Positions 13,543 through 25,489 of a DNA stretch of 64,000 nt are shown here, in pieces. Every line of letters begins with the position of its first letter. Positions within the stretch are counted from its first letter, which is position 1. The position numbers were made by a program, and so were the translations under genes. The notes under the pieces were generated by a model. It made no database searches. It had not been told where the DNA came from and worked only from the letters and a program-made list of their open reading frames with translations. Source of the DNA: Cornus controversa (taxonomy: Eukaryota > Streptophyta > Magnoliopsida > Cornales > Cornaceae); NCBI GenBank assembly GCA_026545225.1, contig CM048845.1:86455033-86519032 (forward strand). The letters run 5' to 3'.

Positions 13543-14428
13543 ATGGGTTGAATTTACTAATATCTTCTGAAATTTGGTCAAATTATATTCGAAGAGACTG
13601 TTTGACCTTTATTTCTTTCACTTTCTCTAAATTAATTTTTTAAGTGGCCGGAATAAATTTTAAGAGTGAAAAGACAATTTTACCATTGCATTATAATATC
13701 ACGTTATATTTCAAATAGAGTAAAATAAAATGATATTTCTCGAGATTTATCGTAATTATACTAACCTCCCTTAAGGTTTGTCATAATTGCACCAATTTCC
13801 CCTATAATGATTTGAAATAATATTTTACAATGATTTTATCATTATACATTCAAATTATTTAATTAAAAAAAATATGATTTTTAAAATGATATGTACGCTT
13901 CCACGCACACGACACCACTAGTCTGGTCGTTTTCGTCAATTTCTACCCATGACTCACAACAGAACTCAACAAATCGGTTCACAGATTCGATCATATGTAT
14001 GTGTTTATACATATATGTATATATCACCGTGATCGAAGATCTTTGAAAAGAATTTGTGTGATAGAATTTTTGGCGATTAATCAGATATGTTATAAGCAAA
14101 ATCGAAAATTAATGGTGGTCATGTGTGGTGACGGTGGTAGTGTAACATGTGTACAAAAGAAAACTTAACAGAGAGAGAAAGTATAATGTGAACAAAAATG
14201 TCATTTTAAAAATCAGATTTTTTTTTAAGGGAGGTCATTGTATTTTTTTTTATTTGAAATATAATGTGATATTATAATGCAAAAATAAAATTATCTTTTC
14301 ATACTTAAAATTGACCTGATCACTAAAAAAATAAATTTAGAAAAAATGAGAAATAAAGACTAAATGATCTATCCATAATATAATTTTACCAAACTTCAAG
14401 AAAAATAAGTGAATTTAATCAGTTTATT
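13543..14428. mobile_element. Inverted-repeat element with arms of about 180 bp
   Basis: The left arm (about 13543-13735) and the right arm (about 14243-14428) are diverged reverse complements. Shared words include TTTGGT[C/A]AAATTATAT, CTTTATTTCT and CATTATAATATCAC. The centre is unique AT-rich sequence without a gene. It is probably an old Mutator-like or foldback element; the exact ends are uncertain by some tens of bases. Confidence 0.6.
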
Positions 14429-14664
14429 ATTCTAATATTTATATACACTCAAAAATACTAACATTCAAATTAAAACACTTTTTACGCTGAAGTCCTTGTG
14501 TGTGTGTTTTTTTTTTCACAATAAACTATCTTTCTGGACATTTTAATTAAAAAATATTTTTAAATGACTTCTCCTCTGTCCGAATAGTTGTGTGTCGGAT
14601 AGTGTTTTTGAACAGATATCCTTTTAGTTTTATCTCCTCAACCAAATCTATACCAACAAATTTA

Positions 14665-15676
14665 GGGTTAAGTACATTAAATCCCCTTTAACTATCTTCT
14701 CTCTCTAAAAACAAATTTTTAACTATCAATTAAACATTTAATCTCCTGAACTATCTTCTCTCTCAGCAATAAACCCCACATTGTTAAATTGTCGTCCAAA
14801 ATATAACCTTAGTTGACACACTTGACCTACCCAAATTTAGAATGCCAAAAATACTCTTATGACTATTAGACCCATTATATATATAAATACACATTTTTCT
14901 TATTGTATTTTTTTAAAGTTTTTTATTCTTGTTGACTTATACTTTTGTAGTTATTACATTATATTTTTATATTATATATATAGCTTTTATTTTATTGTAT
15001 TTTCTTCTTATATATATCTTTATATATTATATATATTATCATTATTATTTGTATTTTATAAAATATTTTTATTCTTATTGTCTTATAATTTTGTATTTAT
15101 TGTATTTTGTTTATATTTTTTATTTATTGTATTTTATTTTGTTATATTTATATTTTTTGAGTAACCAATATTTTATTTATTGTATTTTCTTTTTTATAAA
15201 ATTTTAATTTATTGTATTATATTATATTATATTTTTGAGCGAGAAATTTTTTTATTTATTTCGTTTTATAAAAAAAATTAGAAATAAAAACTTGAACTGA
15301 AAAATGAAATCTGAAACTAAAATTTTCGTTATAAAGCTTTCAAATTATGTCTAAAGATTGTCAAAATTTTGACATCACTTTCATTTTTTTAGAAATGAAA
15401 AATGCGTTACCAAACACAATTTCTACTCTGACTTCCAAAAGAATAAAAATGAAAGCTGAAATCAAGAATTGAAAGTGCTAACAGGGCCTTAGTCTATTTC
15501 ACCAACAAGCATACATATTAACTAAGGACAAAAAAGTAATTTGACTTTTTCGTTAAATGTTAATTGAGGGTTTGTCCTAAAGTGTGTGTTTCTTATAGTT
15601 CAGGAGGTCAATTTGTAGTTCAAGGGAATTTCTTGCAATCCAGTGATAGTTCAAGGGGATTTAATGCACTTGACCC
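14665..15676. mobile_element. TIR element, 1.0 kb, AT-rich interior
   Basis: The left end GGGTTAAGTACATTAAATCC is the inverted counterpart of the right end GGATTTAATGCACTTGACCC, followed inward on both sides by CCTT(G/T)AACTATC. The interior from about 14880 to 15230 consists of TTTATTGTATTTT-like units; the open frames there are composition artefacts. No transposase was seen, so it is non-autonomous. Confidence 0.75.
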
Positions 15677-16377
15677 ATAAATTAATAATTGTTCAAAATT
15701 TTCTTTTTTAAAAAAGTGACCATTTTTGTTTCATTCCTTTCTAAAACTTCATGTACATTGAAATAAATCGGTTGAACCTAGATTTTTTTTTTTTTTTTTT
15801 TTATAGTTATAAAAGCGAAATTGATATTCAAATTTTAGGTGCACTCTCTATTTCTATGTGAAAAACACATGTCTTTCGTTGAATCAAGGCAAAAGTCTAC
15901 AAAAAAAAAAAAAAGAAGGTAAATTATACTGACCTAAATTTGGCCTAATTACACACAATATCAAATTTATATATTTTGTCACACCGTGTTTCCCTAATGT
16001 TTGCTCCATTATAACAAAGACCACCCTCCGTCCAAAATTTCATCTTTTTGGTCCAAAAATTTTGTTGTAGTGACCAAAATGTCCATAAATAAATGAAAAA
16101 GACGTTTTAATCCTTTATATGTCACCAAATTACAAAAAATAAAACTTGAATTTTAAGAGACAAATTACCCTTATGTAACCTTCATTGTTCTATTACACAC
16201 ATGAGCATCCCATCCATGATCCCAATTCAAACCCTAACCCTAATTAATGAGATAATGACATATTTGAAAAGTACAATAGAGCCAACAAGCCGTTGCAAGA
16301 CTAAGATTTTGATACCTAAAGGATGTCTGTGAAATTAAGATATCTGAAGGGGCTCCATAAAGATTGTTGTTGCTGAA

Positions 16378-16635
16378 TTAAACGAATTCAAACTCGAAGT
16401 GGCTGACCAGAGAGGGGGTTTTCCAGAAGAATAGGGTGGAGGGTTCGTAATTTTGGTGTCGCATAGTGTGGAAGAGAGATAAATGGGAGGCAGAGATGAG
16501 AGAGAACCGTTGTTTAGATACATATTTGAATTTGATTAGAGACTTCACAGGCATGCAGACGAGGATTTGTGTCAAGAGGTCATCGTTGCCAATGATTGTG
16601 GTGGCGACTGACGATAGCGTTTGGTGGAATCACCT
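16378..16635 (-). pseudogene. F-box gene fragment captured in a transposon
   Basis: The minus-strand frame reads DDLLTQILVCMPVKSLIKFK, then YVSKQRFSLISASHLSLFH. This is the core of a plant F-box domain (usual pattern LPxDLLxxILxxLPVKSLLRFKCVSKxWxSLI). Family members are normally 350-450 aa with C-terminal FBA or Kelch repeats; here the frame stops within about 70 codons of the box. The usual tryptophan of the SKxW motif is arginine, and no start codon precedes the box before an in-frame stop. It is a fragment, not a working SCF subunit. Confidence 0.7.
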
Positions 16636-17159
16636 CGCTGATCGCTATCTAAAATACAAACCCTAAATCTTGAATTACACGCCGTGAATTACAGCACATC
16701 TGTTGCCGCTCTAGGGCTTTTGCATCGTCGCCATCACCACCAGCGTCAAAGCCCGATGATGGCCTAAGTGAAAAGATCATTGATGAGTTCAATCGTGTCG
16801 GTGCAATCATCTGCGTGTGTTAGTGATAAGTTTCGTGGATGTGAGGTTTGATGAGGGCTTCCTCTAATCTTGACGATGTGACTTCCTCTTCTCATGTGTC
16901 AAATACCACACCCCCACCATTTGGTTTGTCGACAATGGCGAGCGTTTCGGTTGTCCCTTCTCTTCTCTTTCTATATATACATATAAATGTAACATATGGA
17001 TATTGATACAAATTGGATTTTTTTTCTGAATTTTGGTGTAGTTTTTTTATTATCAATAAGGAAAATTGAAATTATGTATGTATATATGTATATTTATATG
17101 AATTGGGTTTTCGATTTTTCTAAAATTTTGTAATAATTTTGAACTAGAATCAGTGCTTA

Positions 17160-17440
17160 GTGGTGGTGGTGATGAAATTTATCTTTTTTTTTTTTCAGGT
17201 ATGGATTATAGTAGATTGGGTGGTGGTGGTCATCGTCATTGCAATAGAAATTTCTCTCCTATTTTTTTCTAAGGTATGGATTGGAGTAGATTGGGTGGTG
17301 ATGGTGGTGGTAGTCGTGGTGGTGGTTATGGGGGTGTTGGTGAGAGGTGGTGGCCTTGGTAGATTGGGTGGTAGTGGTGGTGGTGGTGGTGGTGGTTATG
17401 GGAGTGTTGGTGAGAGGTGGTGGTCTTAGAGGCAGTGGCA
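17160..17440 (+). repeat. GGT-rich imperfect repeats inside the Pack-MULE-like element
   Basis: The words TAGATTGGGTGGT and GGTGTTGGTGAGAGGTGGTGG recur several times (17212, 17288, 17359; 17331, 17405). Two copies are each preceded by a pyrimidine tract, an AG and a GTATGGATT start. This resembles two duplicated exon beginnings of a glycine-rich protein, but could be a simple expanded (GGT)n tract. No complete protein is encoded. Confidence 0.5.
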
Positions 17441-17696
17441 TGGGTAAAGGTCGTAGAAGGAGAGAGAAGAAGAAAAAAAAGAATGTTTTTTATATGTGGG
17501 CAAAATGGTAATTTCAGTTATCCAGATATTTTACTATTTTTAATAATAAAATATAAGGAGTAAAATGGTAAAATCACTCTAAAATTTAACGTCTGTTTTG
17601 CCAAATTCGTTATAGGGAGGTCAGTGTAACTAAATGCATAAGTTTGATATTTTGTATAATTAGACCAAACCTCAAAGAAGGTTAGTATAATTTACC

Positions 17697-18009
17697 CAAA
17701 AAAAAAAAACTTAAGAACATACCACTGGCAATTGTTATAATTAAAAGAATTTAGGTTGCGTTAAAATCACATATCAAAACTCTATAACTGAAAAGGTATG
17801 AAAGGTCAAAGTTAATTACATTTTTTACTCATTTCTTCATTGTAATACACACACACACACAAACACACACACACATATATATATATGCTCTCTAATAAAA
17901 AATACTCAATCTCTACTTGTAGCTAGCAGTGGCACTAGACTGCTACAATTTTATTACCTAATTTTTATAAATACACATACTTGTATGATAATGATTTCAT
18001 TTCTTTTTT
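17697..18009. other. Short intergenic gap with CA/TA microsatellite
   Basis: AT-rich spacer with an (AC)n(AT)n microsatellite at about 17848-17886. Nothing else recognised. Confidence 0.5.
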
Positions 18010-18290
18010 GGGTAAATACTACTTACACTCCTTCAGTTTAGGCAATTTCCCTACTAGACCCCCTCTAGTTTCGATGTTCCCAACTACATTCTCTAAATTT
18101 TAAGTTTATGTATCAATTTTTCCATTCCGTTAGTGCAATGTTAGCAGACAAATAGAATTTGCTGATGTTAGCAAGAAAGTAAAGTTGACAGACGTTAATG
18201 CCAGAGAGTGTAGTCGAGAATATTGAAACAAGAGAGAGTCTGGTCAGGATACTGTCTAATCTGAAGTGATGTAAGTGGTATTTATCCTTC
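18010..18290. mobile_element. MITE with long TIRs, about 280 bp
   Basis: The left end GGGTAAATACTACTTACACT and the right end GTAAGTGGTATTTATCCTT are inverted copies. The similarity extends most of the way to the centre (CCTTCAG/CTGAAG, CTAGACC/GGTCAG, TACATTCTCT/AGAGAGTGTA), so the element is nearly a palindrome. Non-coding. Confidence 0.75.
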
Positions 18291-19424
18291 TTTTTTTAAT
18301 GTGGTTCTCTCTATGCTTGCAGTGACATTGGAGTGGTACGAAAAGCTCAAAAACTACAACTAGCAATTATTATAATGCAAATCAAAATCATATATATATA
18401 ATTTTTTGCCGGACAAAGAACTCTCACTTTTCCGGTAAGACTCGAACCCTCTACCTTTTATTCTGAAAGAAAAAAAAAAACCACTAGATCATATGTTTTG
18501 ATCAAAATCCTATAATTGAAAAGGTATCCATGATTCATTTATTCTATATTTTCCATGTGTATATTTTGCGACAATATGTTATATTTTTATTAATTATGAA
18601 TCATGAATAATTGATTGGCACAAATTAAATTTATGTTGGAAGTTGGTTAACTTTCCATAACCACCTACCTCTGATAAAGGAATTGAGAGATGAGGTTATC
18701 TAATTTTTCAACAGGCTCTAATTAGACTGGAAAAAGAGGGGAGTTAAACCGTTTGGCCTTGATGGCGCCATGCTTGTAATAACTTGATGCACTTATTCAA
18801 CTGTCACTGGGTTAGTAAGATCCACATTCATGCCATTTGTGATATACCTGAGAACCAGTGACTAAAAGGCTTCGTCATGGACAATACACACAAAAAAAAA
18901 ATTATAATAATAAATAAATAAATAATATTTGAAACAAAATTCAATTATGTTGGTTGGTGAAGATTTGTCTGTTTACTGTGTTTATAAATAGTCTAATTGT
19001 GTGATATCAATGGCTTGTTAATTGTGTGTAGGTAATTGGGTTATACTGACCCAATTATAATTGCTTTAACTGTTGCATCAATTGAATGATAGTAACGATT
19101 GGGAATTACTTGCCAATTTCACAAGTCATTTCTAAATTGTAATTGTTATTTAATTTCAAATGTCGAAATAATTCCATGAAAAACTTGACTATTATTCTCA
19201 TGTTTTGTTGCGAATATACTTCCAAAATTAGTGTGTTTTTATTTATAAATTACTAATAATTAAATTAAGATGAATTAAATCTAAGAGAGTTACAGGAAAT
19301 AAGGGCATTGTTGTAAATTAATAAAACTTTTCAAAAAATCAAAATTTTCTTTTGTTTTTGTAGAAATTTTTTATTGGAATGTTAGGTGGTTATGAAAAGT
19401 TAATTTTTCACAAAATTTTCTTTT
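18291..19424. other. Intergenic, AT-rich
   Basis: AT-rich DNA with no recognised gene, RNA or complete element. Confidence 0.5.
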
Positions 19425-22277
19425 CTGTTTGGTCAGATAGAATCAAGTAGAAAAGAAAGGAAAGGAAAAATGAAAAGAAAACTAACTTTCTCACGTTCAT
19501 TTGATTAACATGAAAATTTTACAAGAAAGTTGTGGAACAAAATATTATTTTGTTGGTATGGAAAGCATGAAAGTGAAAAGAAAATGATTCTGCCTACCAA
19601 AACTATTCTTATAATTTCAAATACTCAAAAAATAAATGAATTTCTATTAGATAATCCTCCTTATGCACAATTATTTATATTCATTTATAGTAACGAAATA
19701 GTAAAATAATGATTTATTAAAAATAATAAATATGATTATTTGTATTTATTTTTAAATTTGTTTATTTCTTCATAATATTTTTCTTAGATGGAACTCATTA
19801 GTAATTTAAACCTTTTTGATTTTTTTGGGTTAGATGTAAGCAAATGAAGTTTCAAGTTCATGTTATCAATACAATGGATATATATAACTTAGTGATAAAC
19901 CAGTTGGTTTGGAAAAAAGACAAAAAATATATATACCATAATTAAATAAAAATAAAGTATAAATAAAAAAGAGAGCTCCACACTCAAATAATAAAAGAAG
20001 AAAAACAACCTCTCCTACAACATAAAATGAGCGATGAATTTCAAAATATATCATTGTTTTTCACGTTATATTATATTATTATAATTTTTAAGCGAGAGAG
20101 AATGTGTTATACTACATTGAAAAAGAAGAGTGAAGAGAAACAATTAATGTGACATAATAGGAAATATGGGTAATAGTAATTTAGAATATTACCGCACCAC
20201 TTTCACGAGAAATCAAAATTTTTAGGTGTTTTTTGCTGGAATTGTTTTGGAAAAATTGACTACATGCAGAAACTTAGTTTTCTAAAAATTTTATCTTTCC
20301 TGCTACTCTGGCTAACCAAACTCACAAAAATTTTAATTTTTTTCCTTTCGTGCTAGTTCCCACTAACCAAACATAGCCTTAGTTCGTTTGGTTAGCTGGA
20401 ATTAGCTAGAAAAGAAAGGAAACCAAAAATGTTATATATTAGTGTTAGAGAATTTTGAATTCCCACAACTGCATATTTTCTTCCAAATGTTTCTCACACA
20501 AAACATGCGCTTGAGATGAATGCTTTTTTATTTTACATTCTTATTTTATCCAACGTATTCATACTATTTAAGTTGCTAATCCTAATGTACAATTTTCTCC
20601 TTTCTAAATACACCTATTTTTCACGTGATATTTTTTTTTGAAAGATGTATCTATATTTTACTAGTACTTATATGGAATTAAAAACAAAATTATTCTTCTT
20701 ACATTTTCTTAAATAGTGCATCAATTCTTAACAAAATGCATTAGAAACTCAATGTTTTAAAATTTGGCCTAAACCTAAATTCTTACAAGTTTTCAAGTTA
20801 GTTTTACATTGTGAAAGGGTATTCATGTGATATAATAATAATAATAATTTTTATTCTATTATTTTATATAATATAATAATATAATTAGGGCAATTTAGGC
20901 AAGTACAAATATTTTCTAGTAACTTTCATGCTATCCAAATTATAAAATAATATTTTCGTACAACTTTTTTGAAAAAAAATTCATGCTAACCAAACGCATG
21001 ATAGAAAATTAATTTTCTTTTCATTCACTTCACATTTCTTTTCATTTTTTTTTCATTTCATTTCTTTTCTACTTGATTCTATCTAACCAAACGGAGCCTT
21101 AAAATATTAAAAAAAATTATTTTCTTTTCCTTTCCTACTATTTCTGTCTAACCAAACGTAACCTAAAGGTCCATTTAGTTAGACAGAATTATGGTAAAAA
21201 GTGAAAGTGAAAGAAAAGTGAAGTGAAAGAAAAGAAAATTAGATTTCCAACATGTATTTGGTTAGCATGAAATTTTTTTAGGAAAGTTGTGAGAAAATAT
21301 TGTTTTGTTAATTTGGATAGTATGAACGTGAAAAGAAAATAATTGCACTTACTGAAATTACCCTTTGATTTTAAACACTAAAAAATAAATAAATTTGTGT
21401 TAAATAATTCGATCTATTTCTACCCAATTATTCATATTTATTTTTAGCAAATAAATTCGATCGCTTTCTCTCCAATTATTTATATTTATTTTTAGCAAAG
21501 AAATAGATGGTGCAAGTCATCAAGAACGTATTAGAGACTATTTGAAGTTAAAAGTTTATGTAAGCCAAATAAAATACTATCTATTATTCAAAACTAAAAG
21601 TCACGATATAATAGTGATGGTTCAATGCTAATATACCTCTTCTAGTTAGGTTGGTAAAATTATTAATAATGGTAATTTAGCTTAGAAAGATCATTATTGG
21701 AAAGAGCCATCTAGCTTTAAAAAGTAACTCTTCTTTTAATAGGTATAAAATATAAAGAATTGAGAATTCCATTATGATTAAAGAGTTGTAACTGTTGAGA
21801 ATTTCAAAAGTGAACATGTTCTAATTATTCAACTTCTTATATTAAAATTTTAAAACATTATTTAATTTATAAAATTATAAAAAATATATATATAAAAAAA
21901 GAAAGCTATACAATTTTTAATAATATATGTGCGTATGTATAGATATAATATAACTTAATGTTAAATCTAATATTAGTGAGAGATAACATGTTATAGTAGG
22001 AAAGTTACAGTGAAGAAAAGTTATAACAACTCATTACTTCTGTGAAATTTGTGGAGAGTGAAGAGTAACAATGGGACATAATAATAAATTAAGATATAAA
22101 GTCATGAGAAAGTAAAATTTTCTTATATTTTATGCTAGAGTTTTTTTGAAAAAAATCGAGCAGTTATGGAATCCTATTTTTTGAAAAAATTTCACTTTCA
22201 TTCTAACCAAACTCCTAAAAACTATAAAAAGTTTTTTTTTCCTTTCCCGCTACTTTTAGCTAACCAAACAGACCCTA
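19425..22277. mobile_element. Cluster of three TTTGGTTAG-ended TIR elements
   Basis: Three adjacent units start with variants of GTTTGGTTAGnTnGAAT followed by a purine-rich AGAAAAGAAAGG tract and end with the mirror image CTAACCAAACnnAnCC: about 19425-20384, 20385-21168 and 21170-22277. Matching ends include TTCGTTTGGTTAGCTGGAAT (about 20387) and TTTTAGCTAACCAAACAGAC (about 22253). Interiors are AT-rich and share words such as GAAAGTTGTG and ATGAAAATTTT. No transposase was seen; they are probably non-autonomous hAT-type elements, but the target duplications were not resolved. Confidence 0.6.
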
Positions 22278-23421
22278 AAAGAAAAGTTTAAGGAATAAAA
22301 AAGAAAAAACACTTTTTTTAAAACATTCTAAAAAATACAATAGCGTCGCTTAACTCCAAAAAATGTTTAAGTTTCTACCATTTATTGTAAGGTGAAATGC
22401 TCGAACACCCCCTAAGTATCTTTTCATTACTAACAGATAAAATTTGTATAAAAAATAGCTCTGATACTTCTTGTTAGATCAAAAAGGACTCTTGACACTC
22501 CTTGTTAGACTTAGATACCACTTGTTTTTGACGGTTCATAGTGATTTTACCATTCTACTTTTCTTTTTATTTTTTTGGATGCATGCATCATAATCAATGC
22601 AATGCACCCAAATGAAAAAAGTCATTTTTGTCCTTACATAACACTTTTTTTTTTTTCCTTCTATCTCATTCACTCCATATTCATGCTTATATATTAAATT
22701 AAGAGGTTTGTCAAAATAATACATACTCTTCTTTTGAGTTTCATAATCGTTATGTCGTTATATTATATATTATTTTTTTATTTATTTTCTTTCTCGTATC
22801 TTCTCTCTCCTACTTTCTTTCTTTCTTTCTCTCTCTATATATATTTAGCTTTGCCGATGAGGTCCAATACACACAGTTACACAAACACATCATTAGTTGC
22901 TACAGAAGTTTTGAACCCCAGGCGGTGGAGGTTCGGCGTGGCCAGAATGGAATTCCGGCTGTGGGTTTACTATGAGTTCGACGCTGAGCGGTTGGTGGAC
23001 AGTGGTCTGCGATGGAAGAGAAATGGGTTTCATCGGCGGAATTCTAACGGGAAATGATACTGAACCAGAGATACTCCGATGGTGCCATGAATTCAAAACC
23101 CATCGTGGAGAATTTCCTCATGTTAATAGCTTGCCATGAATTCAAAATATCAAGCAACAATGAAATAGTCATAAATATCAGCAGCCACATGAATTCAAAA
23201 TATCAAGCAACAGTGAAATAGTCATTGATATCAGCAGCCCCTCTCTGTCTCTGTCTTTGAAAATTCTAATAAAATAAGTTCACTTTTCTTTGTCAAAACA
23301 AATGGGCTGGCTTATCTGTTTACATTAATCAGGAGAGAACCTTCCCATCTCTTTGTTCCTTAATTTGAAAGTTGTCCTTAGCATCAATAATAACAATTAA
23401 ACCACACCTCTCTCACCAAAA
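22278..23421. other. Intergenic with a 53-bp tandem repeat
   Basis: AT-rich sequence with a TTTC/CT microsatellite (about 22815-22848), then a less AT-rich stretch at 22913-23070 that is open in more than one frame but has no recognised domain. Two 53-bp direct repeats follow at 23135-23240. Confidence 0.5.
23135..23240. repeat. 53-bp tandem duplication
   Basis: The unit beginning CATGAATTCAAAATATCAAG occurs at 23135-23187 and again at 23188-23240, with about four mismatches. A third partial start (CATGAATTCAAAA) lies at 23086. Two copies without spacers make this a local duplication, not an array of another kind. Confidence 0.85.
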
Positions 23422-23901
23422 TTAGCTCTCTCTCTCTCGTCCATTCATGGTCGATATTTTACAAATGTATGCCCAACTCTTCTCTTTATCCCTCTCACAC
23501 AACTCCACCATCTTCATATTATTCTTCATCATCACCACCTTCTCAACATCTCTCTGTGTAGACCATTCTCGGAGTGCAAAAATCATACCTACAACTGTGG
23601 CCAAGACATTCAAGGCAGAGATACTATGTCGTTCGACGCCAGAGCGGTGGCGGTGGGCCGTCTCCGGCGGCGGCGAGTTGTAATTGGACTCGGAATGTCT
23701 ACGGCGGTAGTGGTGGTTGTTCATCTGATTGTTGTGACCCCATCTTAGAACCGGCAGTTGTGCAGAGACTGAGACTTCATTAGCGCAGTTGCCATTGGAA
23801 ACTACTCCATCAACCAGTGAAAGCGTTCTAGAGAGAGTCGAAGCTTGCCGGAGACGAAGATGACGCTGAAGATGATGTGGGGAAGACGGTGAATGGTACA
23901 T
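23422..23901 (-). CDS. Hypothetical ORF, 159 codons, unrecognised
   Basis: A minus-strand frame with an ATG at 23901. The product is rich in His, Ser and Arg, with a basic middle (HHYRRRHSESNYN) and one hydrophobic stretch (ISALNVLATVVGMIFAL, about residues 92-108) that could be a membrane segment; after it the chain is Lys/Glu/Met rich. Base composition is less AT-rich than the neighbours. No family is recognised, no splice partner was proven, and the region sits among transposons. It may be a small orphan gene, a captured fragment or chance. Confidence 0.25.
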   Translation of the reverse strand: MYHSPSSPHHLQRHLRLRQASTLSRTLSLVDGVVSNGNCANEVSVSAQLPVLRWGHNNQMNNHHYRRRHSESNYNSPPPETAHRHRSGVERHSISALNVLATVVGMIFALREWSTQRDVEKVVMMKNNMKMVELCERDKEKSWAYICKISTMNGRERES

Positions 23902-24177
23902 AAGTAATATTTAGTTGGTGAAGAGGTTATATAAGTAATATTTTACTGTAGTTGATGTCAACTGGTAAGGTTTGGACGCTTAATTTACATATCAATCCAG
24001 TCTAATACATCAACATTCCAAGAGTTTACTTGATTCATGTGTCAATAGTATTCTGGAAATTTCTTCATATATACGCACATAACCGATTTTTTCCCCTCTT
24101 TCATTTTCGTAGAGTTGACTTTTTTTTGGGCTTAATTTAGGATTTCTGTTTTACATGTTTCGGTATTTGATTATACA

Positions 24178-24242
<65 letters not shown>

Positions 24243-24662
24243 GTGCGCGCGCTATTTGGATAATGGGTGGTTGGTTTTGAATAGTTGAATAATGAAAGAT
24301 TTTTATTTTCTTAATCTAAATGTTCTCTGAGGCTAATGAAGCAAAGGGGCGATGATTGTTTTCGTTTGCTTTCCTCTGTCTGTTGAGAAATCAATTAAAA
24401 GAAATTTATTTCAAAATCCAATACTGGAGTAACATGTGTTAACACGTTCTCACATAATGATATACTCGTTTTTTAGGCATATTTTTGGTCATTGATAATG
24501 AAAGTTTGGAAGTGGAATTTTAGCAGAAAAAAAAAATACTTTTTTTTTTCCCTCATAAGCTAAAATGTAGTTCGTTAGAAATTGAAAATTTCTTGTATTT
24601 ATTTGATCCGCTATAATCTGTGTTATTAAGCTAATAATGAGCAAAGCTTATTTGGTCATTTT
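23902..24662. other. Intergenic with long (TA)n microsatellite
   Basis: AT-rich DNA. A (TA)n tract of about 55 bp lies at 24179-24233, followed by (TATG)n and (GC)n words. Nothing else recognised. Confidence 0.6.
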
Positions 24663-25489
24663 CTAGAAAGCATGACACTTCATATAAAGGTGTCGTATCG
24701 GTGTCGGACATTCGGACATTCCTCGAACAAATGTTGAATACTTCTTAGAAGTGTTCTGGATTATATTTTTTTTGAGACACGGAGGGGACACGACAAGGAC
24801 ATGAATACAACATGTGGGGGACACGGATAGGACACGCGGGGATATGACGGAGTACATTTTGTAATTTTTAAAAATGCAAAAAAATCCCTAAACTTTTGCA
24901 AAGTTCCAAGAAGACCCTTTGAACTATTTTTTGAGCATTTTAGTCCCTCATCTTCTAAATGCTGACATCTTAAACCCCTCGAATAACTATAATGACATAT
25001 ATACCATTTAATATGACTATTATGTCATTCTCTTTATAAATATAGTGTTTTTTAAAATAAAAACTTTTAAAAATAAAAAATAGTTAGATAAAATTTCTAA
25101 ATAATAAATTTAGAAACAAAAAAATAAAAAAGCCAATAGAACTTTATTTAACATAAAATCATGTCGTTTTGTTTGATATTTTGTATTTAAATTTATTTGT
25201 TTGTTATTACAAAAATGAGTAACGATCAAGGTTCTAGTAGTGAGTTTGAATACAATGAAAACACTTCTTTTGAAAATACATTAATTACTTGATAATAAAT
25301 TGAAATATTTGTGTAATTTTTTGTTGTTGTTAGATTTATGGTATTGTAAATATTGGTTAACTTGTTGAATATATATTAATATATTATTATTTCATAGCCG
25401 TATCCCTGCCGTTTTCATGTTTTATTTTTTTTGAAATTTCTCATGTTGCCGTGTCCGTGTCGTGTCCTACCTGTGTCCATGCTTTTTTG
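24663..25489. mobile_element. GACAC-rich TIR element, copy B
   Basis: The left end CTAGAAAGCATGACAC and the right end GTGTCCATGCTTTTTTG are inverted copies. Sub-terminal regions are packed with GTGTCGGACA, GGACACGACAAGGACA and CCGTGTCCGTGTCGTGTCC. The flanks give an 8-bp near-duplication: gtcatttt (24655-24662) and atcatttt (25490-25497). The 827-bp interior is AT-rich and non-coding. Confidence 0.75.

Larger units (their letters stand above)
15918..17696. mobile_element. Pack-MULE-like TIR element carrying an F-box fragment
   Basis: The left end GGTAAATTATACTGACCTAA and the right end TTAGTATAATTTACC are inverted copies, and similarity continues for about 55 bp (ACACAATATCAAATTTATA against ATAAGTTTGATATTTTGTAT). 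The 1.78-kb interior is less AT-rich than the surroundings and contains an F-box gene fragment (16378-16635, minus strand) and a GGT-rich segment (17160-17440, plus strand). A TIR framing host gene pieces without a transposase is the Pack-MULE arrangement. A shorter relative lies at 35077-35474. Poly-A flanks hide the target duplication. Confidence 0.7.

Noticed and set aside
14859..15207. Overlapping ORFs of about 100 codons rich in Phe, Tyr and Ile
   Set aside because: They lie in TTTATTGTATTTT repeats inside a TIR element; pure composition effect.
17259..17441. Thr/His-rich ORF on the minus strand
   Set aside because: Translation of a GGT-rich repeat on the opposite strand.
23135..23240. 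Spaced repeat array like CRISPR
   Set aside because: Only two direct copies without spacers, in a plant genome; local duplication.
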